Positions 8,590-17,087 of a DNA stretch of 64,000 nucleotides are shown in pieces. Below the pieces are notes generated by a model. It searched no databases, was not told the origin of the DNA, and was given only the letters and a program-made list of their open reading frames with translations. The position numbers were made by a program, and so were the translations under genes. Within the stretch, counting starts at the first letter, position 1; the number at the start of each line of letters is the position of its first letter. The DNA comes from JBBSEX01 sp038239345 (GTDB taxonomy: Bacteria > Acidobacteriota > Terriglobia > Bryobacterales > Bryobacteraceae), in contig JBBSEX010000015.1 in NCBI GenBank assembly GCA_038239345.1, positions 62,001 through 126,000 on the forward strand, given 5' to 3'.

Positions 8590-9306
8590 TTACTTCTGGC
8601 TCAAACCGCCGTCTACCGCCAGAATCTGCCCTGTAATGAAATTGGAAGCGTTCAGGAAGAAGATCACGGCGTCGGCGATTTCGTCGGCCGTTCCCCCGCG
8701 CTGTGCCGGAGTAGACGCAATCAGACGCTGCGAGCGGGGATCCAAATCTCCAAAGGGGATCACCCCAGGGGCGACCGAATTTACCGTAATCAGCGGCGCA
8801 AAGGCTTTCGCCAATGCCTTTGTCAACATAATTACTCCAGCCTTCGACGCGCAGTAATGGGCGTGCTCGGACCAGGGAAGTAACCCACCCAGGGAACTGA
8901 TGTTAACAATCCGCCCGGCACCCGTTCGCTGCATCTGTAGGGCTGCTTGCTGGCAACAAAAGAACGTTCCCTTGAGGTTAATGTCGTGAATCGAGTCCCA
9001 ATCGGCTTCTGTGATTTGCAAGGGATCGAAGCGGCTGAACCGGGCGGCGTTATTCACCAGGCCGTACAAAGGGCCATGCTCCCGCTCGATGTTCTGAAAC
9101 ATCGTCCCGATTGCCGCTACATTACTGAGGTCGGCCTGGTAAACGGGCGCATCTCCACAGAGCGATGACGTTTCGAGTGCCTCGGCCTGCGAGCCGTTAT
9201 AGTGGATGATCACCTTCGCGCCCTCGTCGAACAAGCGGATCGCTATCTGACGGCCGATTCGCCGGGCCGCGCCCGTCACTAAAATTTTCTGATTTGACAA
9301 TCCCAT
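8590..9306 (-). CDS. Classical SDR oxidoreductase (FabG/pteridine-reductase-like)
   Basis: 238 residues, the length of classical SDRs. Cofactor motif ILVTGAARRIGRQIA (TGxxxGxG region); the Arg pair is typical of pteridine reductase-like and FabG-like members and favours NADPH. NNAARF corresponds to the NNAG motif. Catalytic Ser in VNISSLGG and the Tyr-Lys pair in YCASKAG are present. The C terminus has FITGQILAVDGGLS. Reduction of a ketone or pterin is expected; the substrate is not clear. Confidence 0.88.
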   Translation of the reverse strand: MGLSNQKILVTGAARRIGRQIAIRLFDEGAKVIIHYNGSQAEALETSSLCGDAPVYQADLSNVAAIGTMFQNIEREHGPLYGLVNNAARFSRFDPLQITEADWDSIHDINLKGTFFCCQQAALQMQRTGAGRIVNISSLGGLLPWSEHAHYCASKAGVIMLTKALAKAFAPLITVNSVAPGVIPFGDLDPRSQRLIASTPAQRGGTADEIADAVIFFLNASNFITGQILAVDGGLSQK

Positions 9307-9435
9307 AATGGAAATTCTTCCCTTTTAGCACCTAATAACCTGCAGTTAATACCAGCATCCTAAAAAAGCCGAGCACATAAAGCACTGATTTGATTGGCAC
9401 AATCAATTGGTATCCGGCGTGCCTCGGAGTCTGTG

Positions 9436-9636
9436 ATGGCATCTTGCTCAGAAAAGTTTTCCTCCGAGGTTGTGGAAGCGTATTCGTTGAATCGGCTTCC
9501 CGCTTCTGAGATGTGTCAGTTTGAAGAACATCTGATGATTTGCCATGATTGTCAAGATGCCCTTACTTCCGCCGACGAATTAGCGCTGTTGTTCAAACGT
9601 GCCGCACACCATGTCAACTCGCTGGCTTTAGCTTAA
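9436..9636 (+). CDS. Small zinc-finger-like protein (anti-sigma zf-HC2 type)
   Basis: 66 residues from ATG 9436, preceded by GGAG at 9426-9429. The core motif is HLMICHDCQDAL, an H-x3-C-x2-C arrangement as in the zinc-binding anti-sigma (zf-HC2/ZAS) domain, with the preceding LNRLPASEMCQFEEHL helix typical of that family. There is no transmembrane segment and no sigma factor next to it, so it is an orphan cytoplasmic ZAS-like protein. Its stop overlaps the stop of the convergent MFS gene (TTAA serves both strands). Confidence 0.65.
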   Translation: MASCSEKFSSEVVEAYSLNRLPASEMCQFEEHLMICHDCQDALTSADELALLFKRAAHHVNSLALA

Positions 9637-10928
9637 GCCACCGGCTCACCATGGACTTCAACGTCTTCTGGATTCACGCCTGATAGTGCGGGTTCTGGCA
9701 GTCGTCCAGTCCAGTTGGCCCACCCCCAGAAGACTGCGGTCATGCTGCTGAGAATTCCAGCGACAGCGCCGATGGCCCGTGGGCTATAGCGCTGCGAGGC
9801 GGCTCCGGCGGCCGTCATCGAAAGCATCATCACCGACCAGGTAAAGGTTTCGATTGTCGCAAACACCCGCCCGCGGTAAGAATCGGATACGTGACGTAGC
9901 AATTCAGAGAAGTTCAAAACGGAACTCACGGCCACAGCAGCACGGGATAAACCAATAAAAAACAGCGCTGCTCCAAAATACTTCATTTGGCTAAACATGA
10001 CGTAGGATCCGCCGTGGATCAGGTAACAAACCGATACGGCTACTTTGTAACCGCCAAAGCTGAGACGCTTCCCCAACAAGTGTCCGATGATGCCGCCGGC
10101 AATCAATCCAATTCCCGCGCAGCCCCAAATAATACCGATACCGCTTGCTCCCCGGTGGAAGACACCTTCGCCGAAAAGGCTGAATAGAATTTGTGCCGCA
10201 CCGCCGCCGGTGGCCCATCCGACGCTGATGAGACCGATCCCCAGAATCAACGGGGAGCATCGTATATAACTCAGCCCTTGCTTATATTCCCGCCATGGCT
10301 GCATAATCTTGTCCTCCCCCAGATCGTTGCGCTGTGGCCGAAAGCCGCCCTCGGCCACCCGCAATTGAGAGATACAAAGCGCCGAAATCACAAAGGATAA
10401 AGCGTTGAACAGAAAAGCCACTTCATAGCCGAACTGCATCACCATCGTGCCCCCCAAAAACGATCCGATGGTGACGCTAGTCCACTGCGTGGCTTGGGTG
10501 AGTGAATTTGCCGTATGCAGTTCGTCTTTACTGGCGATCGTTGGCAAAATGGACGCCCGTCCGCTGGTGAAGAAGGGCGAGGCGAACATCAGCAGGCCGC
10601 TCAGAACAAATAACCACCAGGTCTCGGGCCGCACTACTGTCAAAACGAACCCAATTGCGATCACAGCGCGGAACAAGTCACTGACGATCATGATCCGCTT
10701 GCGATCCATCCGGTCCAGCAGAACGCCCGCCAGCGGACCGGCCATCATCATCGGAATGGCGCGGGATAACATTACGCCTGTCACCACCATGCCCGATCCG
10801 GTCTTCGCCATCGCCAACCCGAATACCGCGATGTTATTAAAGTTATCGCCGATTTCGCTAACGATCTGGCCCGTCCAGGTGTAGCGGTAATTTCGGTTCC
10901 GCCGCAGTAGCTGGACGAAGCCCGCCAT
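9633..10928 (-). CDS. MFS transporter
   Basis: 431 residues with about 12 hydrophobic segments. It resembles the MFS_3 (enterobactin exporter EntS/multidrug) group: N-terminal YRYTWTGQIVSEIGDNFNNIAVFGLA, then GPLAGVLLDRMDRKRIMIVSDLFRA between helices 2 and 3. Start ATG 10928 shares a base with the TAA stop of the menC-like gene, so it is translationally coupled to the mazG-GNAT-menC operon. It may export or import the amino-acid derivative handled by the two preceding enzymes (inference). Confidence 0.88.
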   Translation of the reverse strand: MAGFVQLLRRNRNYRYTWTGQIVSEIGDNFNNIAVFGLAMAKTGSGMVVTGVMLSRAIPMMMAGPLAGVLLDRMDRKRIMIVSDLFRAVIAIGFVLTVVRPETWWLFVLSGLLMFASPFFTSGRASILPTIASKDELHTANSLTQATQWTSVTIGSFLGGTMVMQFGYEVAFLFNALSFVISALCISQLRVAEGGFRPQRNDLGEDKIMQPWREYKQGLSYIRCSPLILGIGLISVGWATGGGAAQILFSLFGEGVFHRGASGIGIIWGCAGIGLIAGGIIGHLLGKRLSFGGYKVAVSVCYLIHGGSYVMFSQMKYFGAALFFIGLSRAAVAVSSVLNFSELLRHVSDSYRGRVFATIETFTWSVMMLSMTAAGAASQRYSPRAIGAVAGILSSMTAVFWGWANWTGRLPEPALSGVNPEDVEVHGEPVA

Positions 10929-12043
10929 TAACTCAATTCATCCTTGCGGACCGTAATTTTGTCGAGGAAGCCGTGGTCGATCTCGTAGCCAAATCCGGCG
11001 TCATCGGTAATCGCAATCGTTCCTTGCGTCGAGACTTCCACCGCCGGCCGGATCACATCGCGCGCCCAATAGCGCTTACTGGCCGACACGTCGCCCGGAA
11101 GCACGAAGTTGGGCAGCGTCGATAAAGCCACGTTATGGGCCCGCCCGATCCCCGACTCGAGCATCCCCCCGCACCACACCGGAACCTGATGCCGCTGGGC
11201 GATATCGTGGACCTGCCTGGCCCCTAAAAATCCCCCAACGCGTCCCAACTTAATATTGATGATCCGGCAAGCTTGGATGCGAATGGCCTGCTCCGCTTGA
11301 TGCGCCGAACGAATACACTCGTCCAGGCAGATCGGCGTTTTCAACTTGGCTTGCAACTCCGCGTGATCGATGATCTCGTCATGCGCCAGCGGCTGCTCGA
11401 TCATCATCAGATCGAACTCATCCAGCGCCCGCAGGCGATCGGCGTCGGCCAGAGTATAGGCGGAGTTGGCATCGGCCATCAGCGGGATCGAGGGAAAATT
11501 GCGCCGGACTTCGCGAATCACCTCCACGTCCCATCCGGGCTTGATCTTCATCTTGATCCGTTGATATCCGGCCTCGAGCTCGGTCTGAATTTTCTCAATC
11601 AAAATCGGCACGGTTTCCTGAATGCCGATCGAAACGCCGCAAGGAATTTCGCGCCGCGCCCCACCACCGATGTGTTTCCAGAGTGGTAAGCCCGCCATGC
11701 GCGCTTCCAGATCCCAGACCGCCACTTCGAGTCCGCCACGGGCCATCAGATGTCCACGGATATGCGCGGTCCGCGCCGCCACCTGCTCTGCGGCGGCGAA
11801 TTCGTAGTGCAGGACGCGGGGCGCGATGTAGTGTTTCAACAGTAACCAAGCCGACTCCGTCCATTCCTCGTTATAGAAAGGATTCTCGCCCGCCGTTACC
11901 TCGCCCCAACCAGAAATCCCGTCACCTTGCACCTCCACCACGACGATGTCGCGCTCGTAAGTCCGTCCGAAACTCGTCTCGAAGAAATGCACTAGCGGCA
12001 TACGTAACTGCCGCAATATCACGCGGTCTATTTTGATTCCCAT
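10928..12043 (-). CDS. menC: Enolase-superfamily enzyme: o-succinylbenzoate synthase / N-succinylamino acid racemase
   Basis: 371 residues. The KxK motif is in KMKIKPGWD, metal ligands are in ADANSAY, IEQPL and CLDECI, and the second catalytic Lys is in INIKLGRVGG, the full OSBS/NAAAR set. Members of this subgroup make o-succinylbenzoate for menaquinone or racemise N-succinyl (N-acyl) amino acids, and some do both. No other men gene is in the window, while the overlapping upstream gene encodes a GNAT acyltransferase, the partner found with N-succinylamino acid racemases. I therefore favour the racemase role, but MenC function cannot be excluded. Overlaps the GNAT gene by 16 bp. Confidence 0.85.
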   Translation of the reverse strand: MGIKIDRVILRQLRMPLVHFFETSFGRTYERDIVVVEVQGDGISGWGEVTAGENPFYNEEWTESAWLLLKHYIAPRVLHYEFAAAEQVAARTAHIRGHLMARGGLEVAVWDLEARMAGLPLWKHIGGGARREIPCGVSIGIQETVPILIEKIQTELEAGYQRIKMKIKPGWDVEVIREVRRNFPSIPLMADANSAYTLADADRLRALDEFDLMMIEQPLAHDEIIDHAELQAKLKTPICLDECIRSAHQAEQAIRIQACRIINIKLGRVGGFLGARQVHDIAQRHQVPVWCGGMLESGIGRAHNVALSTLPNFVLPGDVSASKRYWARDVIRPAVEVSTQGTIAITDDAGFGYEIDHGFLDKITVRKDELS

Positions 12044-12762
12044 TTGCCTAGTAGGTACGTCCCCGCCTCGGTGGAGCGCTCGAATCCAATCACCGCCAGC
12101 CCCTTGTCGAAGTATTCCAGAAATTGTTCGCTCACTCGCTTTTGAATGTCTCGCGCCTGCGGCGGATTACTATGACGCAAAGTGGCGATTTGGGCGGGTA
12201 CGGCGATGCGAGCGCCGGCCTCGGCACGGAGCCCAGGATCTCCGCTCAATAACGAAGCAACGCGGGCACTGGAAATCCACCATTCGGCCACGCATCGATC
12301 GGTAGGCAAGCTGCCGTGCAAGGGGCTGCTGGTGGTGCCGTATTGATTGACGATGAAGCGGCGCACGATTGCGCCCAAGCGCTCGATATTGAAGTAGGCA
12401 TTTTTAATTTCCAACGGATCGAAGGTCCACTCGATCAGTGGAATGCCGCGCGATACCGCCTCGGTGCGTTGCGCCAGTTTCAAAATCCGGCCCACGCCGG
12501 CATTGCGATACTCGGCCAGGACGCCCATCATATGGCTATGCAGATAGCTGCTGGGGCCGGGTTTGATACCGGGAATCGCCACCAGAAATCCCACCATGCG
12601 ATCTCGGTCGTAGGCGCCGAACGCCTGGCCGCCCACCTTGCTTGCGACGACGAAGAGCCTCACCGGCAAAAGGTCGATATCTTCGAATCCCCAGATTGTT
12701 TTTTGAAGTTGGACTGCTTCCTCAAATTCCGCCTGGCCACTAAGTGCGCGAACGTCGATCAA
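12028..12762 (-). CDS. GNAT family N-acyltransferase (COG3375-like)
   Basis: About 244 residues from TTG 12762; the frame is open further upstream but only over mazG. This TTG would form a TTGA overlap with the stop of mazG in its natural frame. GNAT features: a strand VGFLVAIPG, then SYLHSHMMGVLAEYRNAGVGRILK, where the R/Q-x-x-G-x-G/A acetyl-CoA loop is YRNAGVG, followed by LIEWTFDPLEIKNAYFNIERLGA, characteristic of the COG3375 predicted acyltransferases. In Geobacillus a GNAT protein beside NSAR succinylates D-amino acids, and the same pairing is seen here. Confidence 0.82.
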   Translation of the reverse strand: MIDVRALSGQAEFEEAVQLQKTIWGFEDIDLLPVRLFVVASKVGGQAFGAYDRDRMVGFLVAIPGIKPGPSSYLHSHMMGVLAEYRNAGVGRILKLAQRTEAVSRGIPLIEWTFDPLEIKNAYFNIERLGAIVRRFIVNQYGTTSSPLHGSLPTDRCVAEWWISSARVASLLSGDPGLRAEAGARIAVPAQIATLRHSNPPQARDIQKRVSEQFLEYFDKGLAVIGFERSTEAGTYLLGKWESK

Positions 12763-13564
12763 GCTTTTTGTTTGGCTTCCTGCCACAGCTTCTCCATTTC
12801 CCCGAGGTCGCATCACCGGGCGTCTTACCTGCCTGCCGCAAGCTTTCTTCGACATGCCCGAAGCGGTAGCGAAACTTGGCATTGGTACGGCGCAACGCTT
12901 GCTCCGGATCCACCCGTAAAAAGCGCGCCATGTTCACGATGACGAACAACAGGTCGCCCAACTCGCCCTCGATGTCAGCCTGCACCGCGGTGGATCGCGC
13001 TTCTTTCAGTTCGCCCAATTCCTCATGCAGCTTGTCGATTACCTGCTCTACAGTTTCCCAATCGAATCCGGCTGTCGCTGCCCGCGAGCTGATTTTTTGC
13101 GCTTCCACCAGGGCCGGCACGGAACGCGGAATGCTGTCAAGCATCCCCTTTTCCACGTGGCCTTTTTTTCGTTTCTCTTCGGCTTTGATTTCGTCCCAGC
13201 GGCGCTTGACATCCGCGGACGTATGCGCAATCGCTTGCTGAAAGATGTGAGGATGGCGGCGAACCAGTTTTTCGTTGATTGCATCGAGCGAATTCTCGAT
13301 GCGAAACCGTCCCTCATCGGAAGCCATTTGGGCCAGAAAAACGGGCTGCAACAGCAAGTCGCCCAGTTCTTCGCTAAGGCCTTCCCAATCGCGAAGATCG
13401 ATTGCTTCCAGCACTTCGTAGCTCTCTTCCAGCAGGTAGGCTTTCAGCGAATCGAAGGTCTGCTCGCGGTCCCAAGGACATCCATCCGGGGCGCGAAGCC
13501 TCGCCATAATTTCCACCAGCCGCTGGAATTTTTCTCCGGCGGACTCGCTAGGTTCTGCTGCCAT
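12740..13564 (-). CDS. mazG: Nucleoside triphosphate pyrophosphohydrolase MazG, C terminus frameshifted
   Basis: 274 residues as read. Two MazG domains: MARLRAPDGCPWDREQTFDSLKAYLLEE with EESYEVLEAI metal-binding acids, then EELGELKEA and EGELGDLLFVIVN. It hydrolyses (d)NTPs to NMP and PPi. After GKTPGDAT the reading frame gives an unlikely basic tail. One base earlier or later the sequence reads LGEMEKLWQEAKQKA and stops at 12759, the normal MazG ending. One C is therefore missing from a CCC run near 12807 (plus-strand GGG). The enzyme core is untouched, so activity may survive either way. First gene of the operon. Confidence 0.88.
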   Translation of the reverse strand: MAAEPSESAGEKFQRLVEIMARLRAPDGCPWDREQTFDSLKAYLLEESYEVLEAIDLRDWEGLSEELGDLLLQPVFLAQMASDEGRFRIENSLDAINEKLVRRHPHIFQQAIAHTSADVKRRWDEIKAEEKRKKGHVEKGMLDSIPRSVPALVEAQKISSRAATAGFDWETVEQVIDKLHEELGELKEARSTAVQADIEGELGDLLFVIVNMARFLRVDPEQALRRTNAKFRYRFGHVEESLRQAGKTPGDATSGKWRSCGRKPNKKLDRRSRT

Positions 13565-13638
13565 TGGGGTACAGGAAGAGATCGAAAGATCTGTACTGCC
13601 AGAGTATCACGCGGTCGGCGGGCGGCAGCTGGGGAGCC

Positions 13639-15420
13639 CTAGCGAATCATCCACGGCGATTGCACCCAGCCTAATGAAACGCCAGTCATGATCAGTCCCG
13701 CGCAAAGGACGAAGCCTGCCGATGCCACGGGAACCCAGCGAAAGAATCCGCCAAAGCGCGAGCCTGCGCCCGACGGCAGCAACCGCTTGGCATACAATAC
13801 AAGAACTCCAATCAGCATCAAGACCAAGGCCAAGCCGAGGCTAAACGACACGAGCAGCACTAATCCCAGAGCCACCCTGCCAAGAGCAATCGCGCCCAAC
13901 AACAGAACCAGAGCAGACTCGCAAGGCACTAACCCGCCGCTCGCGCCCAGTGCGACCAACCCAGCCCAGGAGATCTCTTCGGGCATGTGACTATGGCCGC
14001 CAGGCCCGTGATCGTGACCGTGGCTATGCGAATGGGAATGATCGGCAGCATGACTGTGCGTGGCCGCGACACCGTGATCGTGAGTATGCGGATGATCATG
14101 CGCATGGCTATGGGCGACCGCGTGATCGTGCGTGTGGGTGGCGGCGTGAACGTGATCATGTGTGTGGTCCTGCGTATGGGCCGTTACGGCGTGAGCATGA
14201 GCGTGATCGTGCGAATGGCTGTGATCATGATCATGGGAATGCCCGTGCGAATGCCCGTGAGAATGATCATGACTATGCCCGTGCGAAGGCGAGTGCGAGT
14301 GTCCGCCATGCCGCAGCCGGCCATATAACATCCAGCCGCCAATCGCCACGATGCTCAATCCGGAGATGACTTCCAGCCCCTGGGTCAACCTTTCAGGCAT
14401 GATGAAGCGAAACAGAAACAGCGTCGCCAAGCCCAGCGCGAATACCGAAATCGTGTGCGTGAACGTAACCATCGCCCCGAGGAATAGCGCATGTTTCAAC
14501 GTTCCGCGAGAACCAACCAGATAAGCGGCGACAATCGTTTTGCCATGGCCGGGAGTCAATGCATGAGCCGCTCCCAAAACAAACGCGGCGCACAGCGCGA
14601 CGAAGATCATCCACGGAGTTAGTTCACGCTGGCTAAGAAAATTGGAAAGAAAATCTCCGCGAACTACGGCGCCCCCGGGTGCGGCCTGGGCCGTCCGTGT
14701 GGCGGGAGAAACGGTTCCCGACGTTTTCGGCTGCTCGATCGCGCTGATCCTAGGCGCGGCGGGTTTCGATACCCCGGGCAGGCGAGCATTCTCCTGCTTG
14801 GCCTGTAACGCGGGGGTCACCATCCAACTGAGTTCGGCGCGTACATCCTGGGGCGGCGCCACCCTCGGGTCGGCCGGATATTGCGTTAATGCCTGGCTCG
14901 CATCGCGGCTTCCTTGACTGGCCGCCTGCAGACCCACGCCCTCGGTGGATTGAATTACGATTTCTTTCCAGCCCGCTCTGTCCGGATAATTCAAATCTTC
15001 CAGCCCCAGCTTACCGCCCGTAGCCTCAAGATGCGCCTGTGTCGTGATGCGTAGAATTGGCAGATTCCCCGCTCCGTCGGCAATCACCAGTTCCGCCCGA
15101 TCGAAAAGCAAGGAAGCTGGCTTGCCGTTTATCGTCAAATGCAGTCCGTTCAGCCACGACTTAGCCTGCTGGCCGGCCTTGCGATCTAATTCCGCCCGCG
15201 CGCTCGACTTCTCCAGCTTCCAGTCGCGAAGCAATTCAAATGTGGGAATTTCCGCTAAATCCAGCGCATATTCCAACTGAATACGATCCGGATGGACCAC
15301 CAATCGAGAGTAATGGCTGACGCTGAAGTTCCCCATGGGATGCGCCCACAGTGAGAATGGCGACGCAAAACATAGCGGCACGATCGCTACAATCTTGCAA
15401 AAACGCTGGAAAATGAACAT
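13639..15420 (-). CDS. NicO/RcnA-like nickel-cobalt exporter with periplasmic N-domain and very His-rich loop
   Basis: 593 residues. A signal peptide (up to about residue 26) is followed by about 210 residues of extracytoplasmic beta-rich domain. Then comes the NicO transporter: LGAAHALTPGHGKTIVAAYLVG with the H-x5-GHGK-type metal motif, TFTHTISVF, a loop of about 110 residues with some 44 His in HSHDH/HGHSH patterns, and ISWAGLVALGASGGLVPCESALVLLL. This family exports Ni2+ or Co2+; the loop likely binds metal. The N-terminal fusion is unlike E. coli RcnA. Divergent from the DUF4331 gene at 15595. Confidence 0.85.
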   Translation of the reverse strand: MFIFQRFCKIVAIVPLCFASPFSLWAHPMGNFSVSHYSRLVVHPDRIQLEYALDLAEIPTFELLRDWKLEKSSARAELDRKAGQQAKSWLNGLHLTINGKPASLLFDRAELVIADGAGNLPILRITTQAHLEATGGKLGLEDLNYPDRAGWKEIVIQSTEGVGLQAASQGSRDASQALTQYPADPRVAPPQDVRAELSWMVTPALQAKQENARLPGVSKPAAPRISAIEQPKTSGTVSPATRTAQAAPGGAVVRGDFLSNFLSQRELTPWMIFVALCAAFVLGAAHALTPGHGKTIVAAYLVGSRGTLKHALFLGAMVTFTHTISVFALGLATLFLFRFIMPERLTQGLEVISGLSIVAIGGWMLYGRLRHGGHSHSPSHGHSHDHSHGHSHGHSHDHDHSHSHDHAHAHAVTAHTQDHTHDHVHAATHTHDHAVAHSHAHDHPHTHDHGVAATHSHAADHSHSHSHGHDHGPGGHSHMPEEISWAGLVALGASGGLVPCESALVLLLGAIALGRVALGLVLLVSFSLGLALVLMLIGVLVLYAKRLLPSGAGSRFGGFFRWVPVASAGFVLCAGLIMTGVSLGWVQSPWMIR

Positions 15421-15594
15421 GTGGAGTCCCTTTTAAGGTGCGGCGGAATCTTTTGGCTCTGAACTCGTCCATGGATGGTACGCAACCGGATCAAGAGATG
15501 GATTGCGTGGTCGAAGTACTTCACAAATAAGATCCGATTTCTCGTTTCAACCGTATCCATTATTGCCAAAGTTTCAAATCTCCAGGAGGGGAAT

Positions 15595-17028
15595 ATGAAC
15601 TTACAGCTCGCACGCTCCGCGTCAGTACTGTTACTCGCTGCCGCTTCCGCGTTCGCCGCCAGTCATAGAAATGGTCCTTTGCTTCTCGAAGACCAGACGG
15701 CGAACCTCAATGATTTTTACATTTTCAGAAGCTACGAACAAGGCAAAAGCGATCGCCTTGTAATGAGCATGAGCACGCAAGGATTTCAGGTTCCCGACAA
15801 CGGTCCCAGCTATTACAAGTTTTCGGACAGCGTCGCCTATCGCTTCAACGTGAATAATTCACGTGGACTCGACGGCAACGCCGACCTGCAAATCGATCTG
15901 GTTTTCCATACCACCCTGCGCCCGAATCCCACCTTCGTTTCCTATTTCGGAACCATCGACAACATCGATAGCACTGGAATCTTTCTGTACCAGTTCTATA
16001 CCGTGATCGTCCGCAACTACCGCACCGGACAAACAACCACCTTTGAAACCGACAAGAACGGACACAAGCTATCCGTCGCGCCACCCAACCTCGGCCCGAA
16101 ATCGATGCCGAACTATGAGGCGGCGCTGGGTCAGCCTTCCGTGTTCGAGCTCAGCAACGGCATGCGAATTTTCGCCGGCCCGCGCGACGACGCCTTCTAT
16201 TTCGATAGCGGCGCGACATTCGACACCTTGAACTTTCGCGCGCCCGCACCGGTCCTCGCCGGTGGAGCCGACGCCGGTCCAGGCGCCGCCGCTCCGGCCG
16301 CGATCGATGGATTCGCCGGTTACAACATCAGCCTGATCGCAATCGAGATGCCGATCACGATGGCCACCGCCAGCGGCACGGCCCCTACCGATCCGAAGGA
16401 TCCGAACGCCAAGATCGGCGCATGGGCCACCACGCTGCGCCAGGTAATCACGCTCCGTCCGAGCCCCGCGGCCGACCAGAGTTTTGGCGATTATGTACAG
16501 GTAGATCGCGTTGGCAATCCCCTTACTGTGGAACTGCTGATCCCGCTTCCAATGAAAGATTACTGGAATCGCTCACGCCCCTCCGACGACGCGCAATTCG
16601 CTCAGTTCATCTCCGATCCGTTTCTGGTGTCGGGCATCCTGAAAGGCGTCTTCATGTTGAATACCGCTCCCGCGCCACGGGCCGACCTGCTTGGTGTGTA
16701 CGTGCCGGATATTACCCGCATTGACCTGACCACGCCCCCGACGCCCCTGGCATCACAGAGCCGTCTTGGACCGCTGGGCGGCGATAACGCCGGCTGGCCT
16801 TTCGGTGGACGCCGCCCGAACGACGATGTTGTCGATATCGGCCTGCGCGCCGCGGCTGGTGTCTTAGTTCCTGGATTTACGACGCAACCGCCGCTGGGCG
16901 ATGGTGTCAATTCCAACGACATCCCGACCCTTGACCACTTCCCCTTCCACGCTCCGCCGCACGCCGGTTATCGTCATAGCCAAATCGACGGAACCAACGG
17001 CCGCGGAATGAAAACCACCGGCCAGTAA
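15595..17028 (+). CDS. DUF4331 domain-containing exported protein
   Basis: 477 residues from ATG 15595, which has AGGAGG at 15584-15589; the longer in-frame extension lacks any signal. A Sec signal peptide ends at AAASAFA. The mature protein begins SHRNGPLLLEDQTANLNDFYIF, the hallmark of DUF4331, and the family fold continues to the C-terminal motif near DHFPFHAPPHAGY. DUF4331 proteins are secreted beta-rich proteins of unknown function. Heads a plus-strand cluster with a TPR protein and a HEAT protein and is divergent from a metal exporter, which hints at a shared envelope or metal theme (inference). Confidence 0.88.
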   Translation: MNLQLARSASVLLLAAASAFAASHRNGPLLLEDQTANLNDFYIFRSYEQGKSDRLVMSMSTQGFQVPDNGPSYYKFSDSVAYRFNVNNSRGLDGNADLQIDLVFHTTLRPNPTFVSYFGTIDNIDSTGIFLYQFYTVIVRNYRTGQTTTFETDKNGHKLSVAPPNLGPKSMPNYEAALGQPSVFELSNGMRIFAGPRDDAFYFDSGATFDTLNFRAPAPVLAGGADAGPGAAAPAAIDGFAGYNISLIAIEMPITMATASGTAPTDPKDPNAKIGAWATTLRQVITLRPSPAADQSFGDYVQVDRVGNPLTVELLIPLPMKDYWNRSRPSDDAQFAQFISDPFLVSGILKGVFMLNTAPAPRADLLGVYVPDITRIDLTTPPTPLASQSRLGPLGGDNAGWPFGGRRPNDDVVDIGLRAAAGVLVPGFTTQPPLGDGVNSNDIPTLDHFPFHAPPHAGYRHSQIDGTNGRGMKTTGQ

Positions 17029-17036
17029 TTACGATT

Positions 17037-17068
17037 CGAGCGGGTGCGACTCCGGTTTCGCCCGCTCG
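17037..17068 (+). promoter_or_regulatory. Intergenic stem-loop with perfect 8-bp arms
   Basis: CGAGCGGG at 17037-17044 pairs exactly with CCCGCTCG at 17061-17068, loop 16 nt. It sits between the DUF4331 stop and the TPR gene 20 bp downstream. No T-run follows, so an mRNA-processing or attenuating hairpin is more likely than a terminator. Confidence 0.45.
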
Positions 17069-17087
17069 GATTTGCGTCAGGAGACCT

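Noticed and set aside
13987..14328. Repetitive DNA around 14.0-14.3 kb as a CRISPR or tandem-repeat array
   Set aside because: The periodicity is that of His-Ser/His-Asp codons in the NicO exporter loop; there are no constant repeats with variable spacers.
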